A stretch of 16,695 nt of DNA from Acidobacteriota bacterium (GCA_028749105.1 JAQUQF010000010.1:1-16695); one strand, 5' to 3'; shown: positions 7,493 to 16,493, counted from the stretch's first letter. Notes: a model not told the origin generated them from the sequence alone. Program-made: numbers and translations.

Positions 7493-8701
7493 ATGCCAGT
7501 TTTCAAATACCGGGGAAAAAACAAGGTCGGAAACATCATCGAGGGCGAGCGAAGCGGCCACAACTCCAACGAGATCATCACCGCCCTGGAAAAGGAGCAG
7601 ATCCAGGTTCTGAGCATCGAGCGCAAGAAGCTCAAGCTCAACATCCCCTTCATCGGCGGCAAAAAGAGCGTCTCGCTCAGAACACTCGCCGTCTTCAACC
7701 GCCAGCTCTCGGTCATGTTCAACGCCGGGCTGCCGATCACCCAGGCCATCGGCATTCTTGGCACCCAGCAGAAGGATAAATTCTTCAAGGACGTGCTGCT
7801 GGAAGTCCGCAAGGATGTGGAAGCCGGCTCCAACCTCTCCAATGCCATGAAGAAGCACCCCAAGGTCTTCAATGACCTGTACACCAGCATGATCCAGGCC
7901 GGCGAGGCCTCGGGCAACCTCGACACCATCCTGCTGCGCCTCTCGCAGTATGTTGAGAGCATAACCAAGCTGGTCGGCAAGGTGAAGTCGGCCCTGACCT
8001 ATCCGATCGCCGTCATTGTCATCGCCCTGGTCCTGACCGGCGTCCTGTTGTGGAAGGTCGTGCCGGTGTTCCAGGACATGTTCTCGCAAATGGGCGCCGA
8101 GCTGCCCATGCTCACCCAGCTCGTGGTCGATGCCAGCGCCTTTTTTTCCTCCAACATCATCTGGATCATCCTCTTCATCATCGGACTCGTCTTTCTCTTC
8201 CGCTGGTACTATGGCACATTCAAGGGACGGCGCGTGATCGACAACATCAAGCTGAAGATCTGGGTGTTCGGCGAGCTCCTGACCAAAGTGGCCGTGGCCC
8301 GCGTCACGCGCACCCTGGCCACGCTGCTGACCTCCGGCGTCGAGATCATCGAGAGCATGACCATCACCGCCAAGACCTCGGGCAACGCCATCATCGAGGA
8401 CGCCGTCCTCAAGAGCCGGGCCCTGGTCCAGGAAGGCAAGCCGCTCTGGGAATCGTGGGAAGAGACCAAGCGCTTCCCTTACATGGTGACGCAAATGGTC
8501 GCTGTCGGCGAGCAGACCGGCTCGCTCTCCACCATGCTCGGCAAGGTGGCTGACTTTTACGACGAGGAGGTCGACCAGGCGGTCAGCGCCATCGTCTCGC
8601 TGATGGAACCGCTGATGATTGTGGTCCTGGGCGGCATTGTCGGCACCGTCGTCGTGGCCATGTACCTGCCGCTGTTCGACATCATAGGAAAGGTCGGATA
8701 G
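7493..8701 (+). CDS. pilC: Type IV pilus inner-membrane platform protein PilC
   Basis: 402 residues, the usual length for PilC/GspF. After an N-terminal MPVFKYRGKNKVG segment there are two copies of the GspF domain (~70-195 and ~270-400), each with the FNRQLSVMFNAGLPI / VTRTLATLLTSGVEI pattern, G.....G.....A and the GE.TG.L motif (GEASGNLD, GEQTGSLS). Hydrophobic membrane segments are seen at ~170-190, ~217-240 and ~372-393. PilC couples the PilB and PilT motors to pilin insertion and removal. The ATG has GGGGGAAA upstream and sits 12 bases after pilT. Confidence 0.95.
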   Translation: MPVFKYRGKNKVGNIIEGERSGHNSNEIITALEKEQIQVLSIERKKLKLNIPFIGGKKSVSLRTLAVFNRQLSVMFNAGLPITQAIGILGTQQKDKFFKDVLLEVRKDVEAGSNLSNAMKKHPKVFNDLYTSMIQAGEASGNLDTILLRLSQYVESITKLVGKVKSALTYPIAVIVIALVLTGVLLWKVVPVFQDMFSQMGAELPMLTQLVVDASAFFSSNIIWIILFIIGLVFLFRWYYGTFKGRRVIDNIKLKIWVFGELLTKVAVARVTRTLATLLTSGVEIIESMTITAKTSGNAIIEDAVLKSRALVQEGKPLWESWEETKRFPYMVTQMVAVGEQTGSLSTMLGKVADFYDEEVDQAVSAIVSLMEPLMIVVLGGIVGTVVVAMYLPLFDIIGKVG

Positions 8702-8711
8702 ACAGGGAATC

Positions 8712-10291
8712 TTGATCTCCGTCGAGGCCCGCTCACAGCACAAGAAACTGGTATTCCTGAATTCCATCCGCATTGCGATCCTGTCCGCCCTGGCTCTGGT
8801 TTCGGGGATCCTGCTGCTGTTCTTCAAGGCGCCCGATTCGCTGCGCACCATCCTGTTCCTGCTGCTGGCGGCCATCGGGGTCGCCATCCTGTTCTTCCCC
8901 CTGGTGCGCCTGATGCGGGGGCGCACGCTCGTCTACGTCGAGCTGGGCTTCGACATCCTGCTGGTTTCGCTGCTGGTGTACGTGTCGGGGGGCGTCGTCA
9001 GCCCCTTCTATTTTTTATACATCCTGCCGATCATCGTGGCCGCCATATTCCTGTCCCGCCGGGAGACGGTGATCGTCGCCACCGTCTGTTTCATCTCCTT
9101 CGGCGCCCTCTCCGACCTGCTCTTTTTGAAGGTCATTCCCTATTACCCGAATTTTGAGGTCGGGGAAGTCTCGTTGGGGACTTTCATCTACAACCTGCTG
9201 ATGGGCTTCATCGCCTTCGCCAGCGTCAGCATCATCGCCTCGTACTATTTCGAGAGGATGCGCCGCACGGGCGAACAGCTGCGCGATGTCCAGGAGAACC
9301 TGCAGGACATGATCCTGCTGAACAACTCGGTCATGGAGAAGATGGAAAACGGTTTCATCACCGCCGATACCCAGGGGCGGATCATCTCCTACAACCCCAA
9401 GGCCGCCCAGTTCCTGAATCTGAAGCAGGGGAGCAACCTGTTCGACATGCTGCTGCCCCGTGAGGACCTGCCCGAGATCCGCAAGATCTGGCAGGGCAAC
9501 AATTCCTATTATTTCGAGAAGAACCTGCGCGGCTACTCTCTGGGCATCTCCCTCTCCTCCATCGAGAAAGTCTCGTCCTTCGAGCGGCTGCTGGTCTTCC
9601 TGATCACCGACCTGAGCGCGATCAAGGAGATCGAAAGCATGCTCAAAGAGAAGGAGCACCTGGCGCTGATCGGCGAGATGGCCGCCGGCATTGCCCACGA
9701 GATCCGCAACCCGCTGGCCTCGATCTCCGGATCGGTGCAGTTCCTGCGCCGCGAGCTGAAGCTGGAGCCCGAGCTGCGCAATTTGATGGATATCATTGTC
9801 AAGGAGTCCAGCCGCCTGTCGGCCTTCATCGAAGAGTTCCTGAACTTCTCCCGGCAGGCGCCGCTGGAAAAGAGCGACTTCGACCTGGCCGGGCTCGTGG
9901 ACGACGTGACGGCGATGAACGCCCGCACCCTGAAGGCGGTGCGCTTCATCAAGAAGTACAATGCCGGGATCATGGTGCACGCCGACGCCAAGAAGATCAA
10001 GCAGCTGATATGGAATCTTATGAACAATGCCGTCAAGGCGCTCAAGGAAAAGGGCGAGATCGAGATCAACATCCTCCAGGATCCCGGCGACGCCGGGTCG
10101 GTCCAGCTCTCCATTCGCGACTTCGGCATCGGGATGGACCGGGAGGAGGTGGAGAAGATCTTCATCCCGTTCTATTCGAAGTTCGCTTTCGGCATCGGGC
10201 TGGGCATGAATATCGTCAAGCGCATCGTGGACGAGCATGGCTTCACCATGGATATCCGCTCCGAGAAAAACCAGGGAACCGAGGTGGTTGT

Positions 10292-10310
<19 letters not shown>
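8712..10310 (+). CDS. pilS: Sensor histidine kinase PilS (type IV pilus two-component system)
   Basis: 532 residues, near the ~530 of PilS. Six hydrophobic segments lie within residues 17-178, followed by a coiled linker, a PAS domain (~205-310), the H-box AHEIRNPLAS with phospho-accepting His329, and an HATPase_c domain with N-box IWNLMNNAVKAL, G1 box DFGIGM and G2 box FGIGLGM. It should sense a membrane or pilin signal and phosphorylate PilR. The start is TTG at 8712, ten bases after pilC, with AGGGA close by; no ATG or GTG precedes the first TM, so the start is reasonable but not certain. Its 3' end overlaps pilR by 19 bases. Confidence 0.9.
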
Positions 10311-11692
<1,382 letters not shown>

Positions 11693-11710
11693 CCGCCCCC
11701 GCAACGGGAA

Positions 11711-12118
11711 TCAGCGCTGGAGCAGGAACAGCCGGCGCCAACCGTCTGTTTTCGGGCGCCCGGGCCCGCTGCGCCTGCTGAGCAGGGCGTAGGCGATCAT
11801 CCCAGCCATCGCTCCCAGCAGGTCGAACCCGATGTCGGACCAGGAGAAGACTCGGCCGGGAGAAGACAACTGGTGCCGTTCATCGAGGAAAGCGAGCAAG
11901 GCCACGACGAGCAGGACCGCGGCCATGGTCTTCAGGCGGCGGGGAGAGGCGAAGATCTGGATGAAGAAAAACGCCAGAAGGAAATACTCGATGCTGTGGG
12001 GAATGAAGTCGGGGATGCCCGAGGGCAGGGAGCTGGCAGGCAGGGAGGACAGGGCCAGGATCCCGGCATAGATGAGCAGTGAGACGATGCCGGCGATGAC
12101 CCGCTGCCGATTGTCCAT
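11711..12118 (-). CDS. VanZ-like family membrane protein
   Basis: 135 residues with about four hydrophobic segments (~7-25, 42-58, 64-82, 97-113). The VanZ-family pattern is visible: HSIEYFLLAFFF in the second TM, DERHQ after the third, then GRVFSWSDIGFDLLGA. VanZ itself gives low-level teicoplanin resistance; most relatives are small membrane proteins without known function, so no resistance is inferred. It is the last gene of a three-gene minus-strand set, seven bases after the stop of the 57-residue gene. No clear Shine-Dalgarno site precedes the ATG. It converges with pilR, with only 18 bases between the two stops and no visible terminator. Confidence 0.8.
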   Translation of the reverse strand: MDNRQRVIAGIVSLLIYAGILALSSLPASSLPSGIPDFIPHSIEYFLLAFFFIQIFASPRRLKTMAAVLLVVALLAFLDERHQLSSPGRVFSWSDIGFDLLGAMAGMIAYALLSRRSGPGRPKTDGWRRLFLLQR

Positions 12119-12125
12119 GGGGCGG

Positions 12126-12299
12126 CTAGGCGAAATGCATGATCCAGCTGAAGACGACGACGCCTCCGGCCATGGTGAGAAAAAGCTTCAGCCCGTAGCG
12201 AAAAATAGTGCGGCCGTCGTCGTGGCGGATAAACGCCAGGACGATGGAGACGATCAGGGTGAAGACCAGCATGGAGATCATGTGGCTCTTGAAGATCAC
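12126..12299 (-). CDS. Small two-TM membrane protein, 57 residues, unknown function
   Basis: GTG start at 12299, TAG stop at 12128-12126. The start overlaps the stop of the upstream DUF6677-like gene in GTGA, the same arrangement as transketolase/ftsE. The protein starts VIFKSHMISMLVFTL, has a first hydrophobic helix at ~8-24, a short polar turn RHDDGRT (25-31), and a second helix at ~39-55. I do not recognise a family. Support for it being real: it exactly fills the space between two co-directional membrane-protein genes, with a coupled start and a seven-base gap to the next ATG. Confidence 0.6.
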   Translation of the reverse strand: MIFKSHMISMLVFTLIVSIVLAFIRHDDGRTIFRYGLKLFLTMAGGVVVFSWIMHFA

Positions 12300-12658
12300 G
12301 GCTTTCTCCCTTTGGCGATATCGAAAGCGTTGAGCGCTACCAGGTAGTTGAGCAGCCCGGCCGCGGCCAGGTAGGCGGTGCCGTAGTGGAAGGTAACATT
12401 CTTGATGTCGCCCATGGCTAGACCGGAGAATTTTACAGCGAAATAGAGCAGCCCGTTCCCCAGATCGGAGAGGAAGCCTAGCAGCAGCAGGGGGTGCATC
12501 ACCGCGGTGTCATAAAACTTCCCCTTCATCAGGATGCCCATCGCCAGAAGCGCCAGGATGCCGGCGAAGAAGACAGCAGCCTTGAGCTTCCTTTTCTGCA
12601 GCAGGTGACCGAGCCCGGGAACCAGCCAGGAAATGAAGAATATGAGATGTGGATTCAT
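12296..12658 (-). CDS. Small integral membrane protein, DUF6677-like
   Basis: 120 residues from ATG 12658; a TTG 12 codons upstream lies on the -35 box and is rejected. The N-terminus MNPHLIFFISWLVPGLGHLL followed by Q-K-R-K-L-K-A matches the pattern (A/S)WLVPGLGH..Q...KA of small TM proteins such as DUF6677 in Acidobacteriota-like genomes. Hydrophobic helices appear at ~4-20, 24-42, 54-72 and 95-112. The function is unknown. It heads a three-gene minus-strand operon with the 57-residue protein and the VanZ-like protein. It has no Shine-Dalgarno site, and the -10 box is only seven bases from the ATG. Confidence 0.65.
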   Translation of the reverse strand: MNPHLIFFISWLVPGLGHLLQKRKLKAAVFFAGILALLAMGILMKGKFYDTAVMHPLLLLGFLSDLGNGLLYFAVKFSGLAMGDIKNVTFHYGTAYLAAAGLLNYLVALNAFDIAKGRKP

Positions 12659-12665
12659 TGCACTC

Positions 12666-12694
12666 AGTATACCGCAGGCCGTGGTGAAAAACAA
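12666..12694 (-). promoter_or_regulatory. Promoter of the small membrane-protein operon, predicted leaderless
   Basis: On the minus strand TTGTTT (12694-12689), 17-base spacer, TATACT (12671-12666), then seven bases to ATG 12658. The predicted transcription start falls at or one base from the ATG. The -35 match is moderate. Confidence 0.55.
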
Positions 12695-12702
12695 GGCCTG
12701 CG
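12673..12702. repeat. 8-bp perfect inverted repeat around the -35 box
   Basis: CGCAGGCC (12673-12680) and GGCCTGCG (12695-12702) are perfect inverted arms, centres 22 bp apart (about two helical turns). One arm lies in the promoter spacer and the other directly upstream of the -35 box of the DUF6677-like gene, as expected of an operator for a dimeric regulator. No regulator is identified. Confidence 0.45.
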
Positions 12703-12713
12703 CACTCCGAACT

Positions 12714-12748
12714 CACGTCACACGTTACGCGTCACGGGTCACGGATTC
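12714..12748. repeat. Degenerate tandem heptamer repeats
   Basis: Five consecutive seven-base units are seen: CACGTCA, CACGTTA, CGCGTCA, CGGGTCA, CGGATTC. They lie in the 149-base divergent spacer between the DUF6677-like gene and the receiver-LpxC gene. The function is unknown. The same unit type may be dispersed through the genome, which cannot be tested here. Confidence 0.6.
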
Positions 12749-12766
12749 TCGCTTCATTTTTGGTTC

Positions 12767-12795
12767 TTTATTCCCCATCCTTTTTAGGATATAAT
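12767..12795 (+). promoter_or_regulatory. Promoter of the receiver-LpxC gene, very short leader
   Basis: A perfect TATAAT (12790-12795) with a weak TTTATT (12767-12772) at 17-base spacing. The ATG at 12808 follows 12 bases after the -10 box, giving a predicted leader of about six bases and no Shine-Dalgarno site. Confidence 0.55.
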
Positions 12796-12807
12796 AAAGA
12801 CCAAATA

Positions 12808-14142
12808 ATGAAGAAAATACTGATCGTTGACGACGAAAAAAACATCCAGGTCTCCCTGGCCACGGTCCTTGAGGACGAAGGCTACCAGGTCTACTTCGCC
12901 AAGGACGGCAAGGAAGGGATTGAGAAGTTCCAGAACATCCGCCCCGCCGCCATCTTTCTCGACATCTGGCTGCCCGGCATAGATGGGCTGGAGGTCCTGC
13001 AGCGCATCCTGGAGATCGACCCGCTGCAGATCGTCATCATGATCTCCGGCCACGGCTCGGTGTCGGCCGCCGTCTCGGCACTCAAGGCCGGCGCCTATGA
13101 CTTCCTGGAAAAGCCGCTCAGCCTGGACAAGGTGATCTTCGTGCTCACGCGCGCCCTGGAGTTCCGCCGCGTGCGCGACGAGAACATGCGGCTGAAAGTC
13201 ATCCTCAACCAGGAGGACGAGCTGGCCGGTAACGACGAAAAGAAGCGTTTGCTGCGCGAGAGCACGGCGACCATCGACTTCGAGGCCGCCGACCCGCATT
13301 TTCTGCGCAAGCAGCGCACGGTGGCCCTGAGCAACATCATCTACGGCATCGGCCTGCACTCGGGGGAGAAGACCGGCATGGTGATCAAGCCCCTGCCGCC
13401 GAACAAGGGCATCCGCTTCGAGAACATTTCCAAGCCGGGCTATATCCCGGCGCGCATCGAGTACCTGAACACCACCGGCTACGCCACCTCGATTAAAAAG
13501 GACGACCTGGAGGCGCGCACCATCGAGCACCTGCTGGCCGTGCTGCACGCCTTCGGCATCACCAACCTCGCCGTCAAGATCAACAAGGAAGTGCCCATCG
13601 ACGACGGCTCGGCCATGAATTTCTGCGAGTTCATCAAGGAATGCGGCATCGTCGACCAGGCTGAGGACGTCCCCGAGATCGTCATTACCCGGCCGCTGCT
13701 GATCGGCGAGGAATCGCCGCTCGGCAGGTTCATCAAGATCGAGCCGGCCGACACCTTCTCGGTCCGCTACACCTGCATTTATCCCGAGCCCCTCGGCCGG
13801 CAAACCTATGATTTCACCATGAACACCGCCGACGATTTCGTGCACGAGATCGCCCCCTCCCGCACCTATGGCTTTGTCGACGACTTCAACAAGCTCAGCG
13901 ACATGGGCCTGGCCGAGGGCGGCCGCATGAACAACTTCATCCTCATCGACAAGGAGCGCATCATCAACACCACGCTGCGCTTCCCCGAGGAGCTGGCGCG
14001 GCACAAGATCCTGGACATCATTGGCGATTTCTACCTTCTGGGCCGTCCCATCCGCGGCCGCATCATTGCCCAGAAGACCGGCCATACCGACAATGCCAAG
14101 ATGGTCAATATGATCAAGGACACGTTCCTGAAAAAGATCTGA
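12808..14142 (+). CDS. lpxC: Response-regulator receiver fused to UDP-3-O-acyl-N-acetylglucosamine deacetylase (LpxC)
   Basis: 444 residues in one uninterrupted frame. Residues 1-118 are a receiver domain with D8-D9, phospho-acceptor D52, S80 and K102; ISGHG and YDFLEKPLSLDKV resemble NtrX. A linker with EDELAGND (136-143) resembles the segment that begins the AAA+ domain in NtrX-type proteins, but that domain is absent. From ~166 the chain is LpxC: KQRT, GIGLHSGE, TIEHLLA (E240, H241), VPIDDGSA, SRTYGF, RHKILDIIGD (H399, D403) and TGH (H426). Spacing of the zinc ligands and base (H241-H399-D403-H426) is within one residue of E. coli LpxC (H79-H238-D242-H265). The enzyme catalyses the committed step of lipid A synthesis in the cytoplasm. 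The fusion predicts phosphorylation control; no partner kinase is adjacent. It begins at ATG 12808; an in-frame TTG at 12760 lies upstream of the promoter. Confidence 0.9.
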   Translation: MKKILIVDDEKNIQVSLATVLEDEGYQVYFAKDGKEGIEKFQNIRPAAIFLDIWLPGIDGLEVLQRILEIDPLQIVIMISGHGSVSAAVSALKAGAYDFLEKPLSLDKVIFVLTRALEFRRVRDENMRLKVILNQEDELAGNDEKKRLLRESTATIDFEAADPHFLRKQRTVALSNIIYGIGLHSGEKTGMVIKPLPPNKGIRFENISKPGYIPARIEYLNTTGYATSIKKDDLEARTIEHLLAVLHAFGITNLAVKINKEVPIDDGSAMNFCEFIKECGIVDQAEDVPEIVITRPLLIGEESPLGRFIKIEPADTFSVRYTCIYPEPLGRQTYDFTMNTADDFVHEIAPSRTYGFVDDFNKLSDMGLAEGGRMNNFILIDKERIINTTLRFPEELARHKILDIIGDFYLLGRPIRGRIIAQKTGHTDNAKMVNMIKDTFLKKI

Positions 14143-14192
14143 CCTGCCATTTTTATGCCGATGATCCTTTTTCACCGTTGAGTTGGGGAGTA

Positions 14193-14221
14193 TTGCAATA
14201 TAGTTGCATTTTCTTTAGAAT
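14193..14221 (+). promoter_or_regulatory. Promoter of the microcompartment operon
   Basis: TTGCAA (14193-14198), 17-base spacer, TAGAAT (14216-14221). The predicted start near 14228 gives a leader of about 49 bases that contains a small hairpin and a strong GAGGAGGA ribosome-binding site (14265-14272). This layout differs from the leaderless promoters elsewhere in the window. No sigma54 GG-N10-GC site was found. Confidence 0.55.
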
Positions 14222-14233
14222 GAAGCCGGGAAA

Positions 14234-14250
14234 TGATCTAAAAAAGATCA
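14234..14250 (+). repeat. Small inverted repeat in the BMC operon leader
   Basis: TGATCT (14234-14239) and AGATCA (14245-14250) flank AAAAA. It lies just downstream of the predicted start site, a position suitable for an operator. As RNA it would be a weak six-pair hairpin. Confidence 0.4.
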
Positions 14251-14276
14251 GCCTATCGCAAAACGAGGAGGAATGA

Positions 14277-14582
14277 ATGTCTGATGCACTTGGAATGATC
14301 GAAACCAAAGGATTTACCGCCATGGTGGAGGCGGCCGATGCCATGGTGAAGGCCGCCAAGGTGGAATTGGTGGGCTATGAAAAGATCGGCGGCGGGTATA
14401 CCACGGCGATCGTGCGCGGCGATGTGGCTGCCGTCAAGGCGGCTACCGAAGCCGGCGCCCGGGCGGCCGGAAAAGTGGGCGAAGTTGTTTCCGTGCACGT
14501 GATTCCCCGGCCCCATGACAATGTGGACAGTGCCTTGCCCCTGGGCCGCGGGCAGGAAAAAGGCCATAAAGCCAAGGCGTAA
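14277..14582 (+). CDS. Bacterial microcompartment hexameric shell protein (BMC-H, PduA/EutM type)
   Basis: 101 residues with one BMC domain. It begins LGMIETKGFTAMVEAADAMV, then ELVGYEKIGGGYTTAIVRGD, then VKAATEAGA, and ends with VHVIPRPHDNVDSALP. These blocks align position by position with PduA and EutM. The pore loop is GGG (38-40), as in EutM, followed by Tyr41. A short charged tail (GRGQEKGHKAKA) follows the domain. Hexamers tile the flat facets of the protein shell and the pore passes small metabolites. The start at ATG 14277 has GAGGAGGA upstream; an overlapping ATG at 14273 is out of frame. It is the first gene of the BMC operon. Confidence 0.96.
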   Translation: MSDALGMIETKGFTAMVEAADAMVKAAKVELVGYEKIGGGYTTAIVRGDVAAVKAATEAGARAAGKVGEVVSVHVIPRPHDNVDSALPLGRGQEKGHKAKA

Positions 14583-14650
14583 TCATTTATCCATTCCATG
14601 CGCTCCGGCCTGATCCGGGCGGAAGGAGTGCTGGCCAAGCGGGGTAAACC

Positions 14651-14950
14651 ATGCAATTAGGAAAAATAATCGGCACTGTGGTATCCAGCCACAAAGAAAA
14701 GAAATTGGAAGGCCTCAAATTCCTTGTGATCAAATTCCTTGACCTCGAGATGAAGCCGGCCGGGGGATCGGTCGTAGCCGTGGACGGCGTGGGGGCAGGC
14801 GTGGGCGAAGTGGTTCTGGTGGCGGCGGGCAGTTCCGCCCGCCTGACCTCCTTCACGGAAGGCAAGCCGGTGGATGCGGTGGTCATGGCCATCGTGGATG
14901 TGCTGGAAATCGACGGCAAGGAACGCTACCGCAAAGGGGAAAATGATTGA
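14651..14950 (+). CDS. Bacterial microcompartment pentameric vertex protein (BMC-P, EutN/CcmL family)
   Basis: 99 residues, the usual EutN/CcmL length. It starts MQLGKIIGTVVSSHKEKKLE, contains a VVAVDGVGAGVGEVVLV block followed by AAGSSAR, and ends in the strand VDAVVMAIVDVLEID. These match the family pattern of GxVxxThK, VDxVGAGxGExVLxxxGSSAR and IVAIVD. Pentamers cap the twelve vertices of the shell. It follows the BMC-H gene by 68 bases and precedes the aldehyde dehydrogenase by 16, on the same strand. The ribosome-binding site is weak (GCGGGG). One BMC-H plus one BMC-P is the minimum for a closed shell. Confidence 0.94.
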   Translation: MQLGKIIGTVVSSHKEKKLEGLKFLVIKFLDLEMKPAGGSVVAVDGVGAGVGEVVLVAAGSSARLTSFTEGKPVDAVVMAIVDVLEIDGKERYRKGEND

Positions 14951-14966
14951 ATAAGGATGTTCTGCC

Positions 14967-16436
14967 ATGAATGTCAGCGACGATCAGATCAAACAGATAG
15001 TTGACCGGGTAGTGGAGAATCTTGCTGCCAATGCCGCAGCGGCTGAAAGCCGACCCGCTGCCCAGGGAGGTTCTTTCGCAAACGAATCGCGGCATGAAAC
15101 AGAATCTGCCCTCGCGGCAGCATGCGGAGAACGGGGATGCTTCTCCGATATCGACTCGGCGTGCCGTGCGGCCAAAAAAGCTTTTTTGGATTACCGCGAT
15201 GTGCCGGTCAGGCAACGAAAAAAAATAATTGCCGCTATTCGGGAGATCTGCCTGGACCATTTGCCGGAACTGGCCCGGCTGGCCGTGGCCGAAACCGGTT
15301 TGGGGCGCTACGAGGACAAGCTGAAGAAGAACCGTCTGGCCATTGAAAAGACCCCGGGCGTTGAGGACCTTGAACCCGAAGCCTTCACCGGGGACGATGG
15401 CCTGACGCTCCAGGAAAGGGCGCCTTTCGGCGTGATCGGCAGCATCACCCCCTGCACCAACCCCTCGGAGACCATCATCTGCAACGGCATCGGCATGGTC
15501 GCCGGCGGCAATTCGGTGGTGTTCAATCCTCATCCCTCTGCCAGGAAGATCTCTGTATACGCCGTGGACCTCCTGAACCAGGCGGTGATCTCTGAGGGCG
15601 GCCCCCCCGACCTGTTCACCACGGTTGCCAATCCCACCATAGAATCGGCGCAATACCTGATGAAGCATCCCGATATCCGGCTGCTGGTCGTGACCGGCGG
15701 GCCGGCCGTTGTGTCAACGGCCATGAAATCGGGAAAACGGGTGATCGCCGCCGGACCAGGCAACCCTCCGGTAGTCGTGGATGAAAGCGCCGATCTGGAA
15801 AAGGCGGCCAGGGAAATCGTGGCCAGCGCCAGCTGTGACAATAATATCATTTGCGTGGTCGAGAAGGAGATCATCGTCACCGCCGGAGCGGCCGTTGGCC
15901 TGAAAAAAGCGCTGCTGCAGGCGGGAGCAGTCGAGTTGGGCGGCCACCAGGCCAGGATGCTCGAAAAGGTCGTCCTGACCGGGGAGGGGCTTCCCAACAA
16001 GGCTTGGGTGGGCAAGGACATTCAATCGATCCTGCGGCAGATCGGCATGGATGTTCCCGCCGACAAAAGATTGGCCATCGTGGAAACCGGCGCCGACCAT
16101 CCTTTTGCCAGGGAGGAGATGCTGATGCCGGTGCTGCCCTTCATCTGCGTACGGGACATCGCGGCGGCCATTGAATTGGCCTACCGCTTGGAGAACGGCT
16201 GCTTTCATACGGCGGTGATCCATTCCCGGAACATCGACAGCATGCACCGCATGGCGAAAAAGATGAACACGACCATTTTTGTGAAAAACGGCATGGCCTT
16301 GGCCGGACTGGGATTCGGTGGCGAAGGATTTACTTCCTTTACCATCGCGTCTCCCACCGGCGAAGGGCTTACCACGGCCAGGCATTTCACCCGCATGCGC
16401 CGATGCACGCTGAGCGGCTATTTCAGGATCGTGTAA
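14967..16436 (+). CDS. CoA-acylating aldehyde dehydrogenase of the microcompartment (EutE/PduP family)
   Basis: 489 residues, slightly longer than EutE or PduP (~465). Residues 1-20 (VSDDQIKQIVDRVVENLA) form an amphipathic helix like the EutE/PduP encapsulation peptide, joined by an Ala/Ser/Gly-rich linker (~21-60). The catalytic core starts around 65: APFGVIGSITPCTNPSET, VVFNPHPSA, VTGGPAVV, AAGPGNPPVVVDESADLEKA and SCDNNIICVVEKE, where C296 is the expected active-site cysteine. It should convert an aldehyde, CoA and NAD+ to acyl-CoA and NADH inside the shell. The chain length of the aldehyde cannot be told. The ATG lies 16 bases after the BMC-P gene. Confidence 0.93.
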   Translation: MNVSDDQIKQIVDRVVENLAANAAAAESRPAAQGGSFANESRHETESALAAACGERGCFSDIDSACRAAKKAFLDYRDVPVRQRKKIIAAIREICLDHLPELARLAVAETGLGRYEDKLKKNRLAIEKTPGVEDLEPEAFTGDDGLTLQERAPFGVIGSITPCTNPSETIICNGIGMVAGGNSVVFNPHPSARKISVYAVDLLNQAVISEGGPPDLFTTVANPTIESAQYLMKHPDIRLLVVTGGPAVVSTAMKSGKRVIAAGPGNPPVVVDESADLEKAAREIVASASCDNNIICVVEKEIIVTAGAAVGLKKALLQAGAVELGGHQARMLEKVVLTGEGLPNKAWVGKDIQSILRQIGMDVPADKRLAIVETGADHPFAREEMLMPVLPFICVRDIAAAIELAYRLENGCFHTAVIHSRNIDSMHRMAKKMNTTIFVKNGMALAGLGFGGEGFTSFTIASPTGEGLTTARHFTRMRRCTLSGYFRIV

Positions 16437-16493
16437 TTTGCGGCAAGTGATGAAAAGCGACATGAAGCCTGATGCGTTGCGCAGGGCACGCAC

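Noticed and set aside
7475..8926. 483-codon minus-strand open frame opposite pilC and pilS
   Set aside because: Shadow of the codon pattern of pilC; no motifs, and it crosses the ends of two well-supported genes.
11693..11710. Bidirectional terminator between pilR and the VanZ-like gene
   Set aside because: Only 18 bases, no stable hairpin and no T-run on either strand.
12784..14175. 463-codon minus-strand open frame opposite receiver-LpxC
   Set aside because: Covers the promoter and the whole gene on the other strand; the plus frame has exact catalytic spacing for LpxC.
14184..14197. Possible sigma54 site (TGGGG...TTGCA) before the BMC operon
   Set aside because: The GG to GC spacing is not ten bases in any register.
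14178..14204. TTGAGT with TATAGT as an alternative BMC promoter
   Set aside because: Spacing is only 15 bases; the TTGCAA-17-TAGAAT pair next to it fits better.
14598..14660. 20-codon plus-strand mini-frame starting at ATG 14598 and overlapping the start of the BMC-P gene
   Set aside because: Could be a coupling leader peptide, but its ATG has no ribosome-binding site and nothing in its sequence suggests selection.
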